The notes below the pieces were generated by a model that worked only from the letters and a program-made list of their open reading frames with translations, was not told the origin of the DNA and ran no database searches. Source: Erythrobacter ramosus (GTDB lineage Bacteria; Pseudomonadota; Alphaproteobacteria; Sphingomonadales; Sphingomonadaceae). Taken from it: 64,000 bases of DNA. The stretch spans positions 310,001-374,000 of the forward strand of contig NZ_WTYB01000002.1 in assembly GCF_009828055.1 (NCBI RefSeq), read 5' to 3'. The translations under genes and the position numbers were made by a program. This document shows, piece by piece, positions 26,552 through 35,793 of this stretch; position 1 is the stretch's first letter, and each line of letters begins with the position of its first letter.

Positions 26552-27745
26552 ATGCAAACCAAAGCCGGTGATCCGGGCGCTTTCGCCCATTTCGATCTGT
26601 CGCGCGTCGATAGCCCCGCTTTCGTCGTGGACGCGGCCAAGCTGCGCGCCAATTGCCGTGTGCTGGCCGAGGTGCGTGATGCCGCTGCGGCTGACGGCGC
26701 AGACATCAAGGTGTTTGCGGCGCTGAAGGCGTTCTCGATGTGGTCGGCCGCGCCGATCATCGGCGAATATCTCGATGGTGTGTCCACCTCTGGCCTGTGG
26801 GAAGCACGGCTCGCGTCCGAATTCTACGACGGCGAGATCGCGACCTATTCCGCCGCCTTCAAGCCTGAGGAGCTGGAGGAAATCTGCCGCCTGTCCGATC
26901 ACGTGATCTTCAATTCGCCGTTCCAGCACGAACGTGCGCGCCTGATCCTTGATCACGCGGCGGCCAACGGCGCGAAGGTCAGCGTCGGCCTGCGGATCAA
27001 TCCACAGGTGCCCACTGGCGAGGTCGCCAAGTATGACCCCAGCGCCCCCGGCTCGCGGCTCGGCTTTCCGCTCGACCAGCTGACCGAGGAGCACATGGAG
27101 GGCGTAGAGGGCATCCACTTCCATAACCTGTGCGAACAGGATTTCGAGCCCCTGAAAGCCACATGGGACCGGGTGTTCGACGTGATCGAACCGTTCTTCG
27201 GGCAATTAAAGTGGATCAACATGGGCGGCGGCCACCACATCACCCGCGCGGATTACCAGCGCGAGGAATTGGTCGAATTCCTCAAGGATGCGGCCGAGGA
27301 TACCGGCTGCCAGATCATCCTCGAACCGGGTGAAGCGGTTGCGCTTGATGCGGGCATTCTGGTCGGCACGCTGCTCGACACCATGTTCAACGAGGTGCCG
27401 GTCGGCATCACCGATATCAGCGCCACCTGCCATATGCCCGATGTGCTGGAAGCGCCGTACCGCCCGGCGATGCTCGGCGAAATCGCGGACGAGGACATGA
27501 TCCCGATCCGCCTCGGTGGCCCGTCATGCCTCGCGGGCGACGTCATCGGCGATTACATCCTGCCGGTGCCCGCCGAGCCCGGCGCGCGCTTCGCCTTCCT
27601 TGATCAGGCGCATTATTCGATGGTCAAGACCAACACCTTCAACGGGGTTGCCCTGCCATCGATCTGGATGTGGGATTCCGAAACGGACGCGCTCGATTGC
27701 ATCAAGCGGTTCGATTACGCCGATTTCCGCGACCGGCTCAGCTAA
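26552..27745 (+). CDS. nspC: Carboxynorspermidine/carboxyspermidine decarboxylase
   Basis: 397 residues, alanine-racemase-fold PLP enzyme with the PLP lysine K59 in FAALKAFS. Further family landmarks: GLRINPQV, GIHFHNLCEQ, INMGGGHH, LEPGEAVALDAG and GGPSCLAGD. It decarboxylates carboxyspermidine or carboxynorspermidine to the triamine. It works with the dehydrogenase at 24840 and probably the decarboxylase at 29562. Its 3' end overlaps the convergent DUF3137 gene by 8 bp. Confidence 0.92.
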   Translation: MQTKAGDPGAFAHFDLSRVDSPAFVVDAAKLRANCRVLAEVRDAAAADGADIKVFAALKAFSMWSAAPIIGEYLDGVSTSGLWEARLASEFYDGEIATYSAAFKPEELEEICRLSDHVIFNSPFQHERARLILDHAAANGAKVSVGLRINPQVPTGEVAKYDPSAPGSRLGFPLDQLTEEHMEGVEGIHFHNLCEQDFEPLKATWDRVFDVIEPFFGQLKWINMGGGHHITRADYQREELVEFLKDAAEDTGCQIILEPGEAVALDAGILVGTLLDTMFNEVPVGITDISATCHMPDVLEAPYRPAMLGEIADEDMIPIRLGGPSCLAGDVIGDYILPVPAEPGARFAFLDQAHYSMVKTNTFNGVALPSIWMWDSETDALDCIKRFDYADFRDRLS

Positions 27746-28724
27746 AGTCGCTTGCGGGCGGAAGGTCGCCGCCGGCTACCCGCCCACGTTCGTTCTGGTT
27801 GATGGCCAGCGCGAGGCCTGAGATTGCGCTGAATTGCCGCTGGGCGCGTTCGGCGTTGGCGCGGTCGGCGCTGGCGTCCATCGCGCCGCTTTCGAACATA
27901 TTGTCCGCCTCGACCGCGATGATCACCTCGCCGCGGGTGAACAGAGCGCGCAGCTCCTGCGCCTCAAACGCGCTTTCAAGTTGCAGCAGGTGCTCGATAT
28001 AGGTGGGGTGGACCAGCACCCGCGCTTCGACCTGATCGTCGCTATAGAGCGCGAAGACGTCGCCAAACGCCGGGTGCACCTGATCGACCCGGTCGAGCCG
28101 GTGGCCATCAAAGCTGACATGATCGCTCGCCCCGCCAAGCCCCAGCCACTTGCGATGCTTGCCGGCGCGTTCGAGCAGCGTGGTGGAGTGGAAGCTGCGG
28201 CCGAACCCCATGTGGATCACCGGACCGCGAAACACCGTCACCCAGCGGCGGTTCTTGCCCGACCCGCGTTGTTCTTCGAGGTGGGTTTCGTAAAGGTTGA
28301 AGTCATGGCCCTGAAGATTGCCGTACCAGCGATCTTCAAAGCTTGACCGGTCATAGCCCGGCACGAGGCCATAGGTTCGCGCAGCCTCGAACTCGGCGCC
28401 CGGTTCGACCTCGTGGGCATAGGCGACGCCGAAGCTGGCTGCGATGGCGGAGTTGATCCCGATCTTGATCGCCTGCTTGGCGGCGTCGATTGGGCGGTAG
28501 CCCCACCACCCGATCAGCGCGGCGGCGGCGAGCGTGGCGAATAGCCGAAGCTCGACGTCGATGGCAGGGCCGAACCACAGGAATGCAAGCACCGGCAAGG
28601 CAATCGCCGCGCCCCACGTCCAGCGCGAGGCTGCCTGCTTCTTCGCGCCTTCGCGCATGTCCGCCTGTCCGGCGAGCCATTGTTCCAGCCCGCCCTGCAT
28701 CAGGCCTTCGATCCCGTTGCGCAT
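27738..28724 (-). CDS. DUF3137 domain-containing membrane protein
   Basis: 328 residues with two membrane helices near the N-terminus (about residues 35-52 and 60-76), followed by the DUF3137 region (YDRSSFEDRWYGNLQGHDFNLYETHL and on). The domain is known to neighbour LemA genes; here LemA is divergent, with 67 bp between the starts. Function unknown. It lies between the polyamine genes without an obvious connection to them. Confidence 0.82.
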   Translation of the reverse strand: MRNGIEGLMQGGLEQWLAGQADMREGAKKQAASRWTWGAAIALPVLAFLWFGPAIDVELRLFATLAAAALIGWWGYRPIDAAKQAIKIGINSAIAASFGVAYAHEVEPGAEFEAARTYGLVPGYDRSSFEDRWYGNLQGHDFNLYETHLEEQRGSGKNRRWVTVFRGPVIHMGFGRSFHSTTLLERAGKHRKWLGLGGASDHVSFDGHRLDRVDQVHPAFGDVFALYSDDQVEARVLVHPTYIEHLLQLESAFEAQELRALFTRGEVIIAVEADNMFESGAMDASADRANAERAQRQFSAISGLALAINQNERGRVAGGDLPPASDFS

Positions 28725-28791
28725 TGCCTCTCCCGCGCGATTCTTTAATCAGTGTCAGCACAAATGGGGCCATCTGGTAAAGGGGATGACA

Positions 28792-29349
28792 ATGAATTTG
28801 ATCGGCTTGGTGGCGATTGGCGTGGTTGTCGTAGGGGTGCTGATGGTGATCGGCATCTACAACAATCTGGTCGGCCTGCGGCAAAGCGTGCGCCAGGGCG
28901 TCGCCGATATCGACGCCCAGCTGCGTCAGCGCCACGATCTGATCCCCAATCTGGTCGAGACGGTGAAGGGCTATGCCGGACACGAATCGGCGACGCTCGA
29001 AGCGGTGATCGCGGCGCGCAACGCGGCGGCGTCAGGCACGCCGGATTCGGGGAGCGAGCAGCAGTTGCGCGGTGCGCTCGACAATCTGCTGGCTCTGGGG
29101 GAAGCCTATCCCGATCTGAAGGCCAGCGCGAACTTCCAGTCGCTCCAGAGCGAGCTCGCCGATGTCGAGGACAAGCTGGCCGCCGCCCGCCGGGCGCTGA
29201 ACGCGGCGGTGGCGCGTTTCAACGGTGCGCGCGAATCCTTCCCGGCGGTGCTGTTTGCGAGCAGCCTTGGTTTCGCCGAAGCCGATTTCCACCGGCTCGA
29301 CGCGAGCGAACAAGGGACGGTCGATAAGGTTCCCAAAATCGGCTTCTAA
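28792..29349 (+). CDS. LemA family protein
   Basis: 185 residues from the ATG at 28792 (AGGGG six bases before); an ATG at 28786 directly abuts that site and is less likely. One N-terminal membrane helix (residues 4-24) is followed by a helical LemA domain with RQGVADIDAQLRQRHDLIPN and LVETVKGYAGHE. LemA proteins are membrane-anchored four-helix proteins of uncertain function. The divergent partner is a DUF3137 protein, a recurrent pairing. Confidence 0.9.
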   Translation: MNLIGLVAIGVVVVGVLMVIGIYNNLVGLRQSVRQGVADIDAQLRQRHDLIPNLVETVKGYAGHESATLEAVIAARNAAASGTPDSGSEQQLRGALDNLLALGEAYPDLKASANFQSLQSELADVEDKLAAARRALNAAVARFNGARESFPAVLFASSLGFAEADFHRLDASEQGTVDKVPKIGF

Positions 29350-29419
29350 CGCGAAAAAAAGGCGGATTTCCGTCACATTTCGGTCGTGCTTGGTGGGGTG
29401 TCTTCGAAAAGAAACATTT

Positions 29420-29441
29420 CACCCCGCCGGGGTGCATTTTT
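29420..29441 (+). terminator. Short hairpin with T-tract in the leader of the decarboxylase gene
   Basis: CACCCC at 29420-29425 pairs with GGGGTG at 29429-29434 across a three-base loop; TTTTT follows at 29437-29441. It lies 70 bp after the lemA stop and 120 bp before the decarboxylase start, so it may terminate lemA or attenuate the downstream gene. The stem is short. Confidence 0.4.
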
Positions 29442-29561
29442 CGTTTGCAATATCCCCCCCAAGCCCTAATTGCGCCCTTCCGCTGCCCCAAGGGGACTTC
29501 CAAACCGCAAGGCAGCTTGTCGTTTTATGGTTTTCAAAAACCGTTTTGGGGGTCCCTTGAG

Positions 29562-30767
29562 TTGCACATTTATCCCGACGCACTGGCTGTAGTCCGCGAC
29601 CTTCGCCCGGACGAACCCGTCATCCTCAACCGCCCGCACGCCGCGCGGCGCGCCGCTCGTTACTTCGTCGAGAAGTTTCCGGGTAAGGTGCTGTACGCGG
29701 TCAAGGCCAACCCTGCGGCCGATCTGATCAGCGTGCTCTGGGATGCCGGGGTGACCCACTTCGACGTCGCTTCGATCACCGAAGTGCGATTGGTGCGCGG
29801 CATCCTGCCGGATGCTGTGCTGTGCTTCATGCACCCGGTGAAGACCCCGGCGGCAATCGCGGAAGCCTATTTCGACCACGGCGTGCGTACCTTCAGCCTT
29901 GATACTGTCGAAGAGCTGGAAAAGATCATCGACGCCTGCCGCAACCGCGAAACGGGTGAGGCCCCGCGCGATTTGCGACTGTGCGTCCGGCTGCGCGTGT
30001 CGTCCGAGTATTCGGAGCTGAGCCTCGCGTCGAAGTTCGGCTGCGATCTGATCGAGGCACCCGCGCTGCTGCGCGAAGCCCGCCAGCATTGCGACTGGCT
30101 GGGCGTGTGCTTCCATGTCGGCAGCCAGGCGATGACGCCGTTTGCCTTCGTGCAGGCGCTGGACCGCACCCGTGCGGCGATTGCCGAGGCATCGGTGGTG
30201 ATCGACATGATCGACGTCGGCGGAGGCTTCCCGAGCGCCTATCCGGGCCTCGAACCGCCGCCGATGGAAGATTACTTCGCGATCATCGCCAAGCACTTCG
30301 AAAGCCTACCGATTGCCTACAACGCCGAGCTGTGGTGCGAACCCGGCCGTGCGCTGTCGGCCGAGTACTCCTCGATGATCGTGCAGGTGAACAAGCGTCG
30401 CGGCGAGGAGCTTTACATCAACGATGGCGCGTACGGCGCACTGTATGATGCGGCGCACGTCGCATGGCGTTTCCCGGTGAAGGCGCTTGAGGACGATCTG
30501 ATCGAGGACGAGGAAGACTTCGCCTTCTACGGCCCGACCTGTGACGACGCCGATTACATGAAGGGCCCGTTCCGGCTCCCGGCTGACATTCAGGCGGGCG
30601 ATTACATCGAGATCGGGATGCTCGGCGCTTACGGCGCGGCGATGAAGACCGGCTTCAACGGCTATGGCAATGCCCAGGTCGTGACGGTGCAGGACGAGCC
30701 GATGATGAGCCTGTTCAACGGCACCCGCAAGCGCGAGGCGACCGATAACGTGGTGAGCCTGCGCTGA
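29562..30767 (+). CDS. PLP-dependent ornithine/lysine decarboxylase (alanine-racemase fold)
   Basis: 401 residues from a TTG at 29562, with GGGGG nine bases upstream; the start matches the short N-terminus of the family. PLP lysine K48 in YAVKANP, HVGSQ, the glycine loop VGGGFPS, CEPGRALSAE and the catalytic Cys in FYGPTCDDAD identify the eukaryotic-type ODC family. It makes putrescine or cadaverine, the diamine substrate for the dehydrogenase at 24840. Ornithine versus lysine preference cannot be read here. The GC hairpin after the stop may end the transcript. Confidence 0.88.
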   Translation: MHIYPDALAVVRDLRPDEPVILNRPHAARRAARYFVEKFPGKVLYAVKANPAADLISVLWDAGVTHFDVASITEVRLVRGILPDAVLCFMHPVKTPAAIAEAYFDHGVRTFSLDTVEELEKIIDACRNRETGEAPRDLRLCVRLRVSSEYSELSLASKFGCDLIEAPALLREARQHCDWLGVCFHVGSQAMTPFAFVQALDRTRAAIAEASVVIDMIDVGGGFPSAYPGLEPPPMEDYFAIIAKHFESLPIAYNAELWCEPGRALSAEYSSMIVQVNKRRGEELYINDGAYGALYDAAHVAWRFPVKALEDDLIEDEEDFAFYGPTCDDADYMKGPFRLPADIQAGDYIEIGMLGAYGAAMKTGFNGYGNAQVVTVQDEPMMSLFNGTRKREATDNVVSLR

Positions 30768-30775
30768 CTTTTTCC

Positions 30776-30806
30776 CGCCGCCCCGCCTGACAAAGGCGGG
30801 GCGGCG
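30776..30806. terminator. Perfect 12-bp GC hairpin after the decarboxylase gene
   Basis: CGCCGCCCCGCC at 30776-30787 and GGCGGGGCGGCG at 30795-30806 pair perfectly across a 7-base loop, starting 9 bp after the stop codon. No T-tract follows, so it may be a 3'-end stabiliser or a weak terminator. Confidence 0.5.
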
Positions 30807-30828
30807 GCCTTCCATTTCCTGCCATCTG

Positions 30829-30918
30829 CGTCACCCCGGACTTGATCCGGGGCTTGGCTTGCCTTTTTCGAACTTCGATCAGGACGAGCCAAGCCCCGTG
30901 TCACGCACGGGGCGACGG
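30829..30918. repeat. REP-like element, family A, inverted pair
   Basis: Two palindromic units face each other. The left unit has the stem CCCCGGA-CTTGA-TCCGGGG then CTTGGCT (to 30859). The right unit has AGCCAAG (from 30887) then CCCCGTG-TCACG-CACGGGG. CTTGGCT and AGCCAAG can pair across the element. Related units occur at 54195-54227, 54572-54604, 54639-54670 and 59534-59626. Confidence 0.8.
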
Positions 30919-30931
30919 GAAGGGCACAAAC

Positions 30932-30970
30932 AAAAAACGGCGCGGGAATTGCTTCCCGCGCCGCTTTTTG
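30932..30970. terminator. Bidirectional rho-independent terminator
   Basis: An 11-bp stem (CGGCGCGGGAA pairing with TTCCCGCGCCG) around a TTGC loop is flanked by AAAAAA on the left and TTTTT on the right. It can stop minus-strand transcription from the thiolase gene, whose stop is at about 30990. It can also stop plus-strand read-through from the decarboxylase. Confidence 0.85.
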
Positions 30971-30989
30971 TGTTAGGTCAGAGCGTTCC

Positions 30990-32171
<1,182 letters not shown>

Positions 32172-32202
32172 GTTGGGGGTATCCTTTATCCTGAGCCCCA
32201 AC

Positions 32203-32284
32203 CGTCATCCCGGCGAATGCCGGGACCCAGTGACGGTGAGGGCGGAGTTTGCAGCTCTGGGCCCCGGCCTGCGCCGGGGTGACG
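32203..32284. repeat. REP-like element, family B, inverted pair
   Basis: CGTCATCCCGGCGAATGCC at the left edge (32203 on) and the inverted partner CTGGGCCCCGGC...GGGGTGACG (32257-32284) form a pair. It fills nearly the whole gap between the MaoC and thiolase genes. A second copy is at 49256-49337. Confidence 0.8.
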
Positions 32285-32296
32285 ATGCGTGCTAGA

Positions 32297-32746
32297 TTAC
32301 ACGAAGTATTGCGTAATCCACTCGCAGATCAGGGCGGGCTTTTCCTCGCCTTCGATCTCGATGGTGATCTCGCAGGTCTGCTGCCACTGACCGGGGCGCT
32401 TTTCGACCATTTCGGTGAGCTTCCAGACGCCGCGGATGCGCTTGCCCGCGCGGACAGGGGCGATAAAGCGCGTCTTGTTGCCGCCGTAGTTCACGCCCAT
32501 CTTCACGCCGTCGATGCGCGGGGCGCCGCCCTGGGCACCGAGATAGGGGATCATCGACAAGGTCAGGAAGCCGTGCGCGATGGTCCCGCCGAACGGGGTC
32601 ATCTTGGCCATCTCTTCGTTGACGTGGATGAACTGGTGATCACCGGTCGCCTCGGCGAACTGGTTGATGCGTTCCTGGCTCATTTCGGCCCATTCGCTGG
32701 TGCCGATAACTTCGCCGACCTTGGCGGCCAATTCCTGCGGGTTCAT
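32297..32746 (-). CDS. MaoC-like (R)-specific enoyl-CoA hydratase
   Basis: 149 residues, single hot-dog domain. The hydratase-2 signature is seen as FAEATGDHQFIHVNEEMA with the catalytic Asp/His, followed by PFGGTIAHGFLTLSM. It hydrates enoyl-CoA to (R)-3-hydroxyacyl-CoA. On the same strand as the thiolase, with the REP element between them. Length is normal for the family. Confidence 0.88.
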   Translation of the reverse strand: MNPQELAAKVGEVIGTSEWAEMSQERINQFAEATGDHQFIHVNEEMAKMTPFGGTIAHGFLTLSMIPYLGAQGGAPRIDGVKMGVNYGGNKTRFIAPVRAGKRIRGVWKLTEMVEKRPGQWQQTCEITIEIEGEEKPALICEWITQYFV

Positions 32747-32847
32747 GGGGGCTCCTCCTCACATTTTGCCGGCGAGATCCCGTGCCCGCCGTGCTTGTCC
32801 GTGGGCGGCTTCATGGCGCAACACAAGGGGGAGCGCAACGCTCTGAT

Positions 32848-34230
32848 CTATGCCGCTACGGCACCGCCCATCTTGGCTGCGATGGCCTGCTTGCGAGAGA
32901 CGCTGCGCTCCAGCAACCCGCGCGCCGAATCGATCCGTGCGCAATAGGTGTTGAGCCCGATCTGAAGGCCGACCAGCATCAGCATCACTGGCTGATAGGC
33001 AATCCCCTGGAAGGTCGCGCCGACGAGATAGATCAGCGCCCCCATCTGCAAGGCGGCGGCAAGCGGCGAAATCCAGCGTTCGGCCTCGGCCTCGACATTC
33101 TTCCAGCGGCGCTGGATGCGCTCCATCTGCCACAACCCGATCAGGTGGAGCGAAATCCAGATGATCAGGCCCGGCCAGCCCTGTTCGCCCAGCATCTCGA
33201 AGAACGAGGAGTGATAGGCGCGGCCCTTGTCCTCGACCGGCTGATAGGTCACCGTGGTGGTGTTCCTGTCGGTTGTTTTGACCGGCATCACATAGTTGAA
33301 CTTGTTGCCGCGGAAGGCATCGAACCCGCCGCCCAGCGGTTTCTGCGCGACGTAATCGATGGTCCATTCCCACACCGCTATCCGGGTCGATGCGCTTTCA
33401 TCGCCGCTCGGTTGGGCGAGGGTGGACATGCGCTCGTAATAGGATTGCGGGAGGAAGGGCAGGGCGGTCAGCCCCAATACGCCTGCGCCCGTAATGAACA
33501 GAAAGCGCTGCTTGGTGTAGCGCAGCATCAGCACAGCCAGGGCGGCGATGCACAGGAGGCCGGTGCGCGCCTCGGTGCCGATCGGCACCAGCAGGGCCGC
33601 AAATGTCAGCGCGGCGGCGAAGACCGTTACCGTCCAGTGCCGCGGGAAGATCGTGCCGTGCTTGACGAACCACCACAGCATCGGGATCAGCCCGATCGCG
33701 ACCGTCGCCAAGGTCGAGCTTTCGTAGATCCCGCTATTGTCGTCGACGAAGAAGTTGAGTTCGCCATAGCCGCCGCCACCGGTCACCACTTTCAGGCCCG
33801 TCGCGATCACGATCATCGCCACGGTCAGCAGCAGCGAGAGCGCAAGCCCCTCGATCCGCGCGCGGGTGGTGAGGGTGAGGGGGAGGAAGATCGCAAACAA
33901 CAGCGCCTTCCACACCCAGTCCCACTTGGTCGCGGCCTCGACCGGGAAATCGGCATGGCCCGTTGTCCAGAAGCAATAGACGAGTAGCAGCGCCATCAAC
34001 CCTTGTCTCAAGGTGAAGCGCGCGCCTTCCTTGCGGTCGAGCGCGACCCAGCCGCCGAAAGCCGCGGCAAAGGCGATCAGCGACACCGGCAGGCTGGCAA
34101 TCGCGGAATAGCCGATCCGCTGCGGGGCGAGGATGTCGATATAGACATAGAGCAGCACCCACAGGAACGGGCGCCGGAGACCGAGCACCAGCACGTATCC
34201 GATGAAGGCAAGGAAGACGAGATCAAGCAT
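32848..34230 (-). CDS. O-antigen ligase/polymerase-like protein, exosortase-A-associated
   Basis: 460 residues from the ATG at 34230. It has about ten hydrophobic spans and a large periplasmic loop with QKPLGGGFDAFRGN, a Wzy/WaaL-like element (H at residue ~330 in RAYHSSFFEMLGEQG). The start LDLVFLAFIGYVLVLGLRRPF and the PQRIGYS element match my memory of the putative O-glycosylation ligase group tied to exosortase A. It probably joins or polymerises polysaccharide units at the inner membrane. It overlaps the small upstream gene by 8 bp. Confidence 0.8.
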   Translation of the reverse strand: MLDLVFLAFIGYVLVLGLRRPFLWVLLYVYIDILAPQRIGYSAIASLPVSLIAFAAAFGGWVALDRKEGARFTLRQGLMALLLVYCFWTTGHADFPVEAATKWDWVWKALLFAIFLPLTLTTRARIEGLALSLLLTVAMIVIATGLKVVTGGGGYGELNFFVDDNSGIYESSTLATVAIGLIPMLWWFVKHGTIFPRHWTVTVFAAALTFAALLVPIGTEARTGLLCIAALAVLMLRYTKQRFLFITGAGVLGLTALPFLPQSYYERMSTLAQPSGDESASTRIAVWEWTIDYVAQKPLGGGFDAFRGNKFNYVMPVKTTDRNTTTVTYQPVEDKGRAYHSSFFEMLGEQGWPGLIIWISLHLIGLWQMERIQRRWKNVEAEAERWISPLAAALQMGALIYLVGATFQGIAYQPVMLMLVGLQIGLNTYCARIDSARGLLERSVSRKQAIAAKMGGAVAA

Positions 34231-34447
34231 TGGCGGGTGGGTCGCCTTCGGCTTCGTCGTGTCCGGCCGTCTTGGCGCGCCGTGCGGCGTTGCGGCCCGC
34301 AACGCTGGTCGCCATGCGGTTGCCTTCGGTCTCGGCTTTGAGTTCGCCGATCAGCGGGTCGGCGTCCAACCCGTCGCGCAGCATCAGGCGCAGCAAGGCG
34401 ATGGCCAGCAGGCCATGTCCAAGAGCAAGCGCGAAATAGTCGATCAT
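34223..34447 (-). CDS. Small membrane-anchored protein upstream of the ligase gene
   Basis: 74 residues from the ATG at 34447. One N-terminal hydrophobic helix (IDYFALALGHGLLAIALLRLML) is followed by a charged tail. I do not recognise it. The 8-bp overlap with the ligase start and the shared strand argue that it is a real coupled gene. Divergent from the glycosyltransferase. Confidence 0.55.
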   Translation of the reverse strand: MIDYFALALGHGLLAIALLRLMLRDGLDADPLIGELKAETEGNRMATSVAGRNAARRAKTAGHDEAEGDPPANA

Positions 34448-34532
34448 AGGTCGGGCGGGTCCAGACGGCGGGGTCTGTGCTGCTTTACGCCCCTCCAGTT
34501 GACGCGGCGTTAAGCACGCCTGCGATAGATGG

Positions 34533-35792
34533 ATGCGCATGACCCGCGTTCTGCATGTGCTCGATCATTCGCTCCCGCTCCACAGCGGCTACACCTTCCG
34601 CACCCGCGCGATCCTGAAAGCGCAGGAGGGGCTGGGGTTGGAGGTGCGCGGGATCACCGGGCAGCGCCATAATCTCCAAGCAGTGCTGAACGGCTCGCCC
34701 GAAGAAGCGGACGGGCTGACGTTCCACCGCACGCCCGGCACCCCGTCCGGCCCGCCGCCCTTGCGCGAGATGGGCGAGATCGAAGCGCTCACCGCGTCGA
34801 TCATCGCGCTTGCTGATGAATGGCGCCCCGACATAATTCATGCCCATTCGCCCGCCCTGTGCGGCGCAGCAGCGCAGCGGGCGGCGCGGGCGCTCGGCAT
34901 TCCCTTCGTCTATGAAATCCGCGCCTTTTGGGAAGATGCTGCGGTTGGCAATCTCACCGGCACCGAAGGCAGCATCAAATATCGCCTGACCCGCGCGCTC
35001 GAAACCCAGGTCGCCAAGGCGGCGGACGCACTGTTCACGATCTGCGAAGGGCTGCGGCAGGATCTGGCAGAGCGCGGCATTCCCGACAGCCGGATTCATG
35101 TGATGCGCAATGGGGTCGATCTTGACCTGTTCGGCGACCCGCCCCTGCGTGATGGCGTGCTGGCGGCCGACCTCGGGATTGCCGATGGCGCGCCGGTGAT
35201 CGGCTATATCGGCAGCTTCTATGCCTATGAAGGTGTCGATGATCTGATCGCCGCGATGCCGCTGCTGCGCCGTTCGCACCCCGATTCGCGGCTGCTGCTG
35301 GTGGGCGCGGGGCCGATGGACGAAAGCTGGCGCGCTGCGGCGGCGAAGCTGCCCGAACCCGAGGCGGTGATCTTCACCGGGCGCGTGCCGCATGGCGCGG
35401 TTGAGCGCTACTATTCGCTGGTCGACGTGCTCGCCTATCCGCGCAAGGCGCAGCGCCTGACCGATCTTGTCACGCCTCTGAAGCCGTTGGAAGCGATGGC
35501 GCAGCGCCGGTTGGTGGCCGCGTCCAGCGTGGGTGGGCACCGCGAGCTTATCACCGATGGCGAAACCGGCACGCTTTTTGAGCCCGATGATCCGGCCGCC
35601 TGCGCCGCCGCGCTCGCCCGGTTGCTCGATGCGCGGGAAGGCTGGGAGGCGATGAAGGACCGCGCCGTTACCCATGTGCGCACACGCCATGACTGGGCTG
35701 CCAATGCCCGTGATTATCTCTCTGTTTACCATCTGTTGCTAGCCCGTAACCAGAGCGGCGCTGCGGGGCGCATGGCCGCTATGGCAGGATGA
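34533..35792 (+). CDS. Glycosyltransferase family 4, exosortase-A-associated
   Basis: 419 residues (ATG at 34533; the ATG at 34539 is also possible). GT-B fold with an N-terminal acceptor domain (HVLDHSLPLHSGYTFRTRAI), the donor-domain start VIGYIGSFYAYEGVDDLI and a GT4 E-x7-E-like region (PLKPLEAMAQRRLVAASSVGGHRELI). The N-terminal signature is that of the PEP-CTERM/exosortase-A glycosyltransferases. It probably adds a sugar to the exopolysaccharide precursor on the cytosolic face. The next gene begins 1 bp after its stop. Confidence 0.85.
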   Translation: MRMTRVLHVLDHSLPLHSGYTFRTRAILKAQEGLGLEVRGITGQRHNLQAVLNGSPEEADGLTFHRTPGTPSGPPPLREMGEIEALTASIIALADEWRPDIIHAHSPALCGAAAQRAARALGIPFVYEIRAFWEDAAVGNLTGTEGSIKYRLTRALETQVAKAADALFTICEGLRQDLAERGIPDSRIHVMRNGVDLDLFGDPPLRDGVLAADLGIADGAPVIGYIGSFYAYEGVDDLIAAMPLLRRSHPDSRLLLVGAGPMDESWRAAAAKLPEPEAVIFTGRVPHGAVERYYSLVDVLAYPRKAQRLTDLVTPLKPLEAMAQRRLVAASSVGGHRELITDGETGTLFEPDDPAACAAALARLLDAREGWEAMKDRAVTHVRTRHDWAANARDYLSVYHLLLARNQSGAAGRMAAMAG

Positions 35793-35793
35793 C

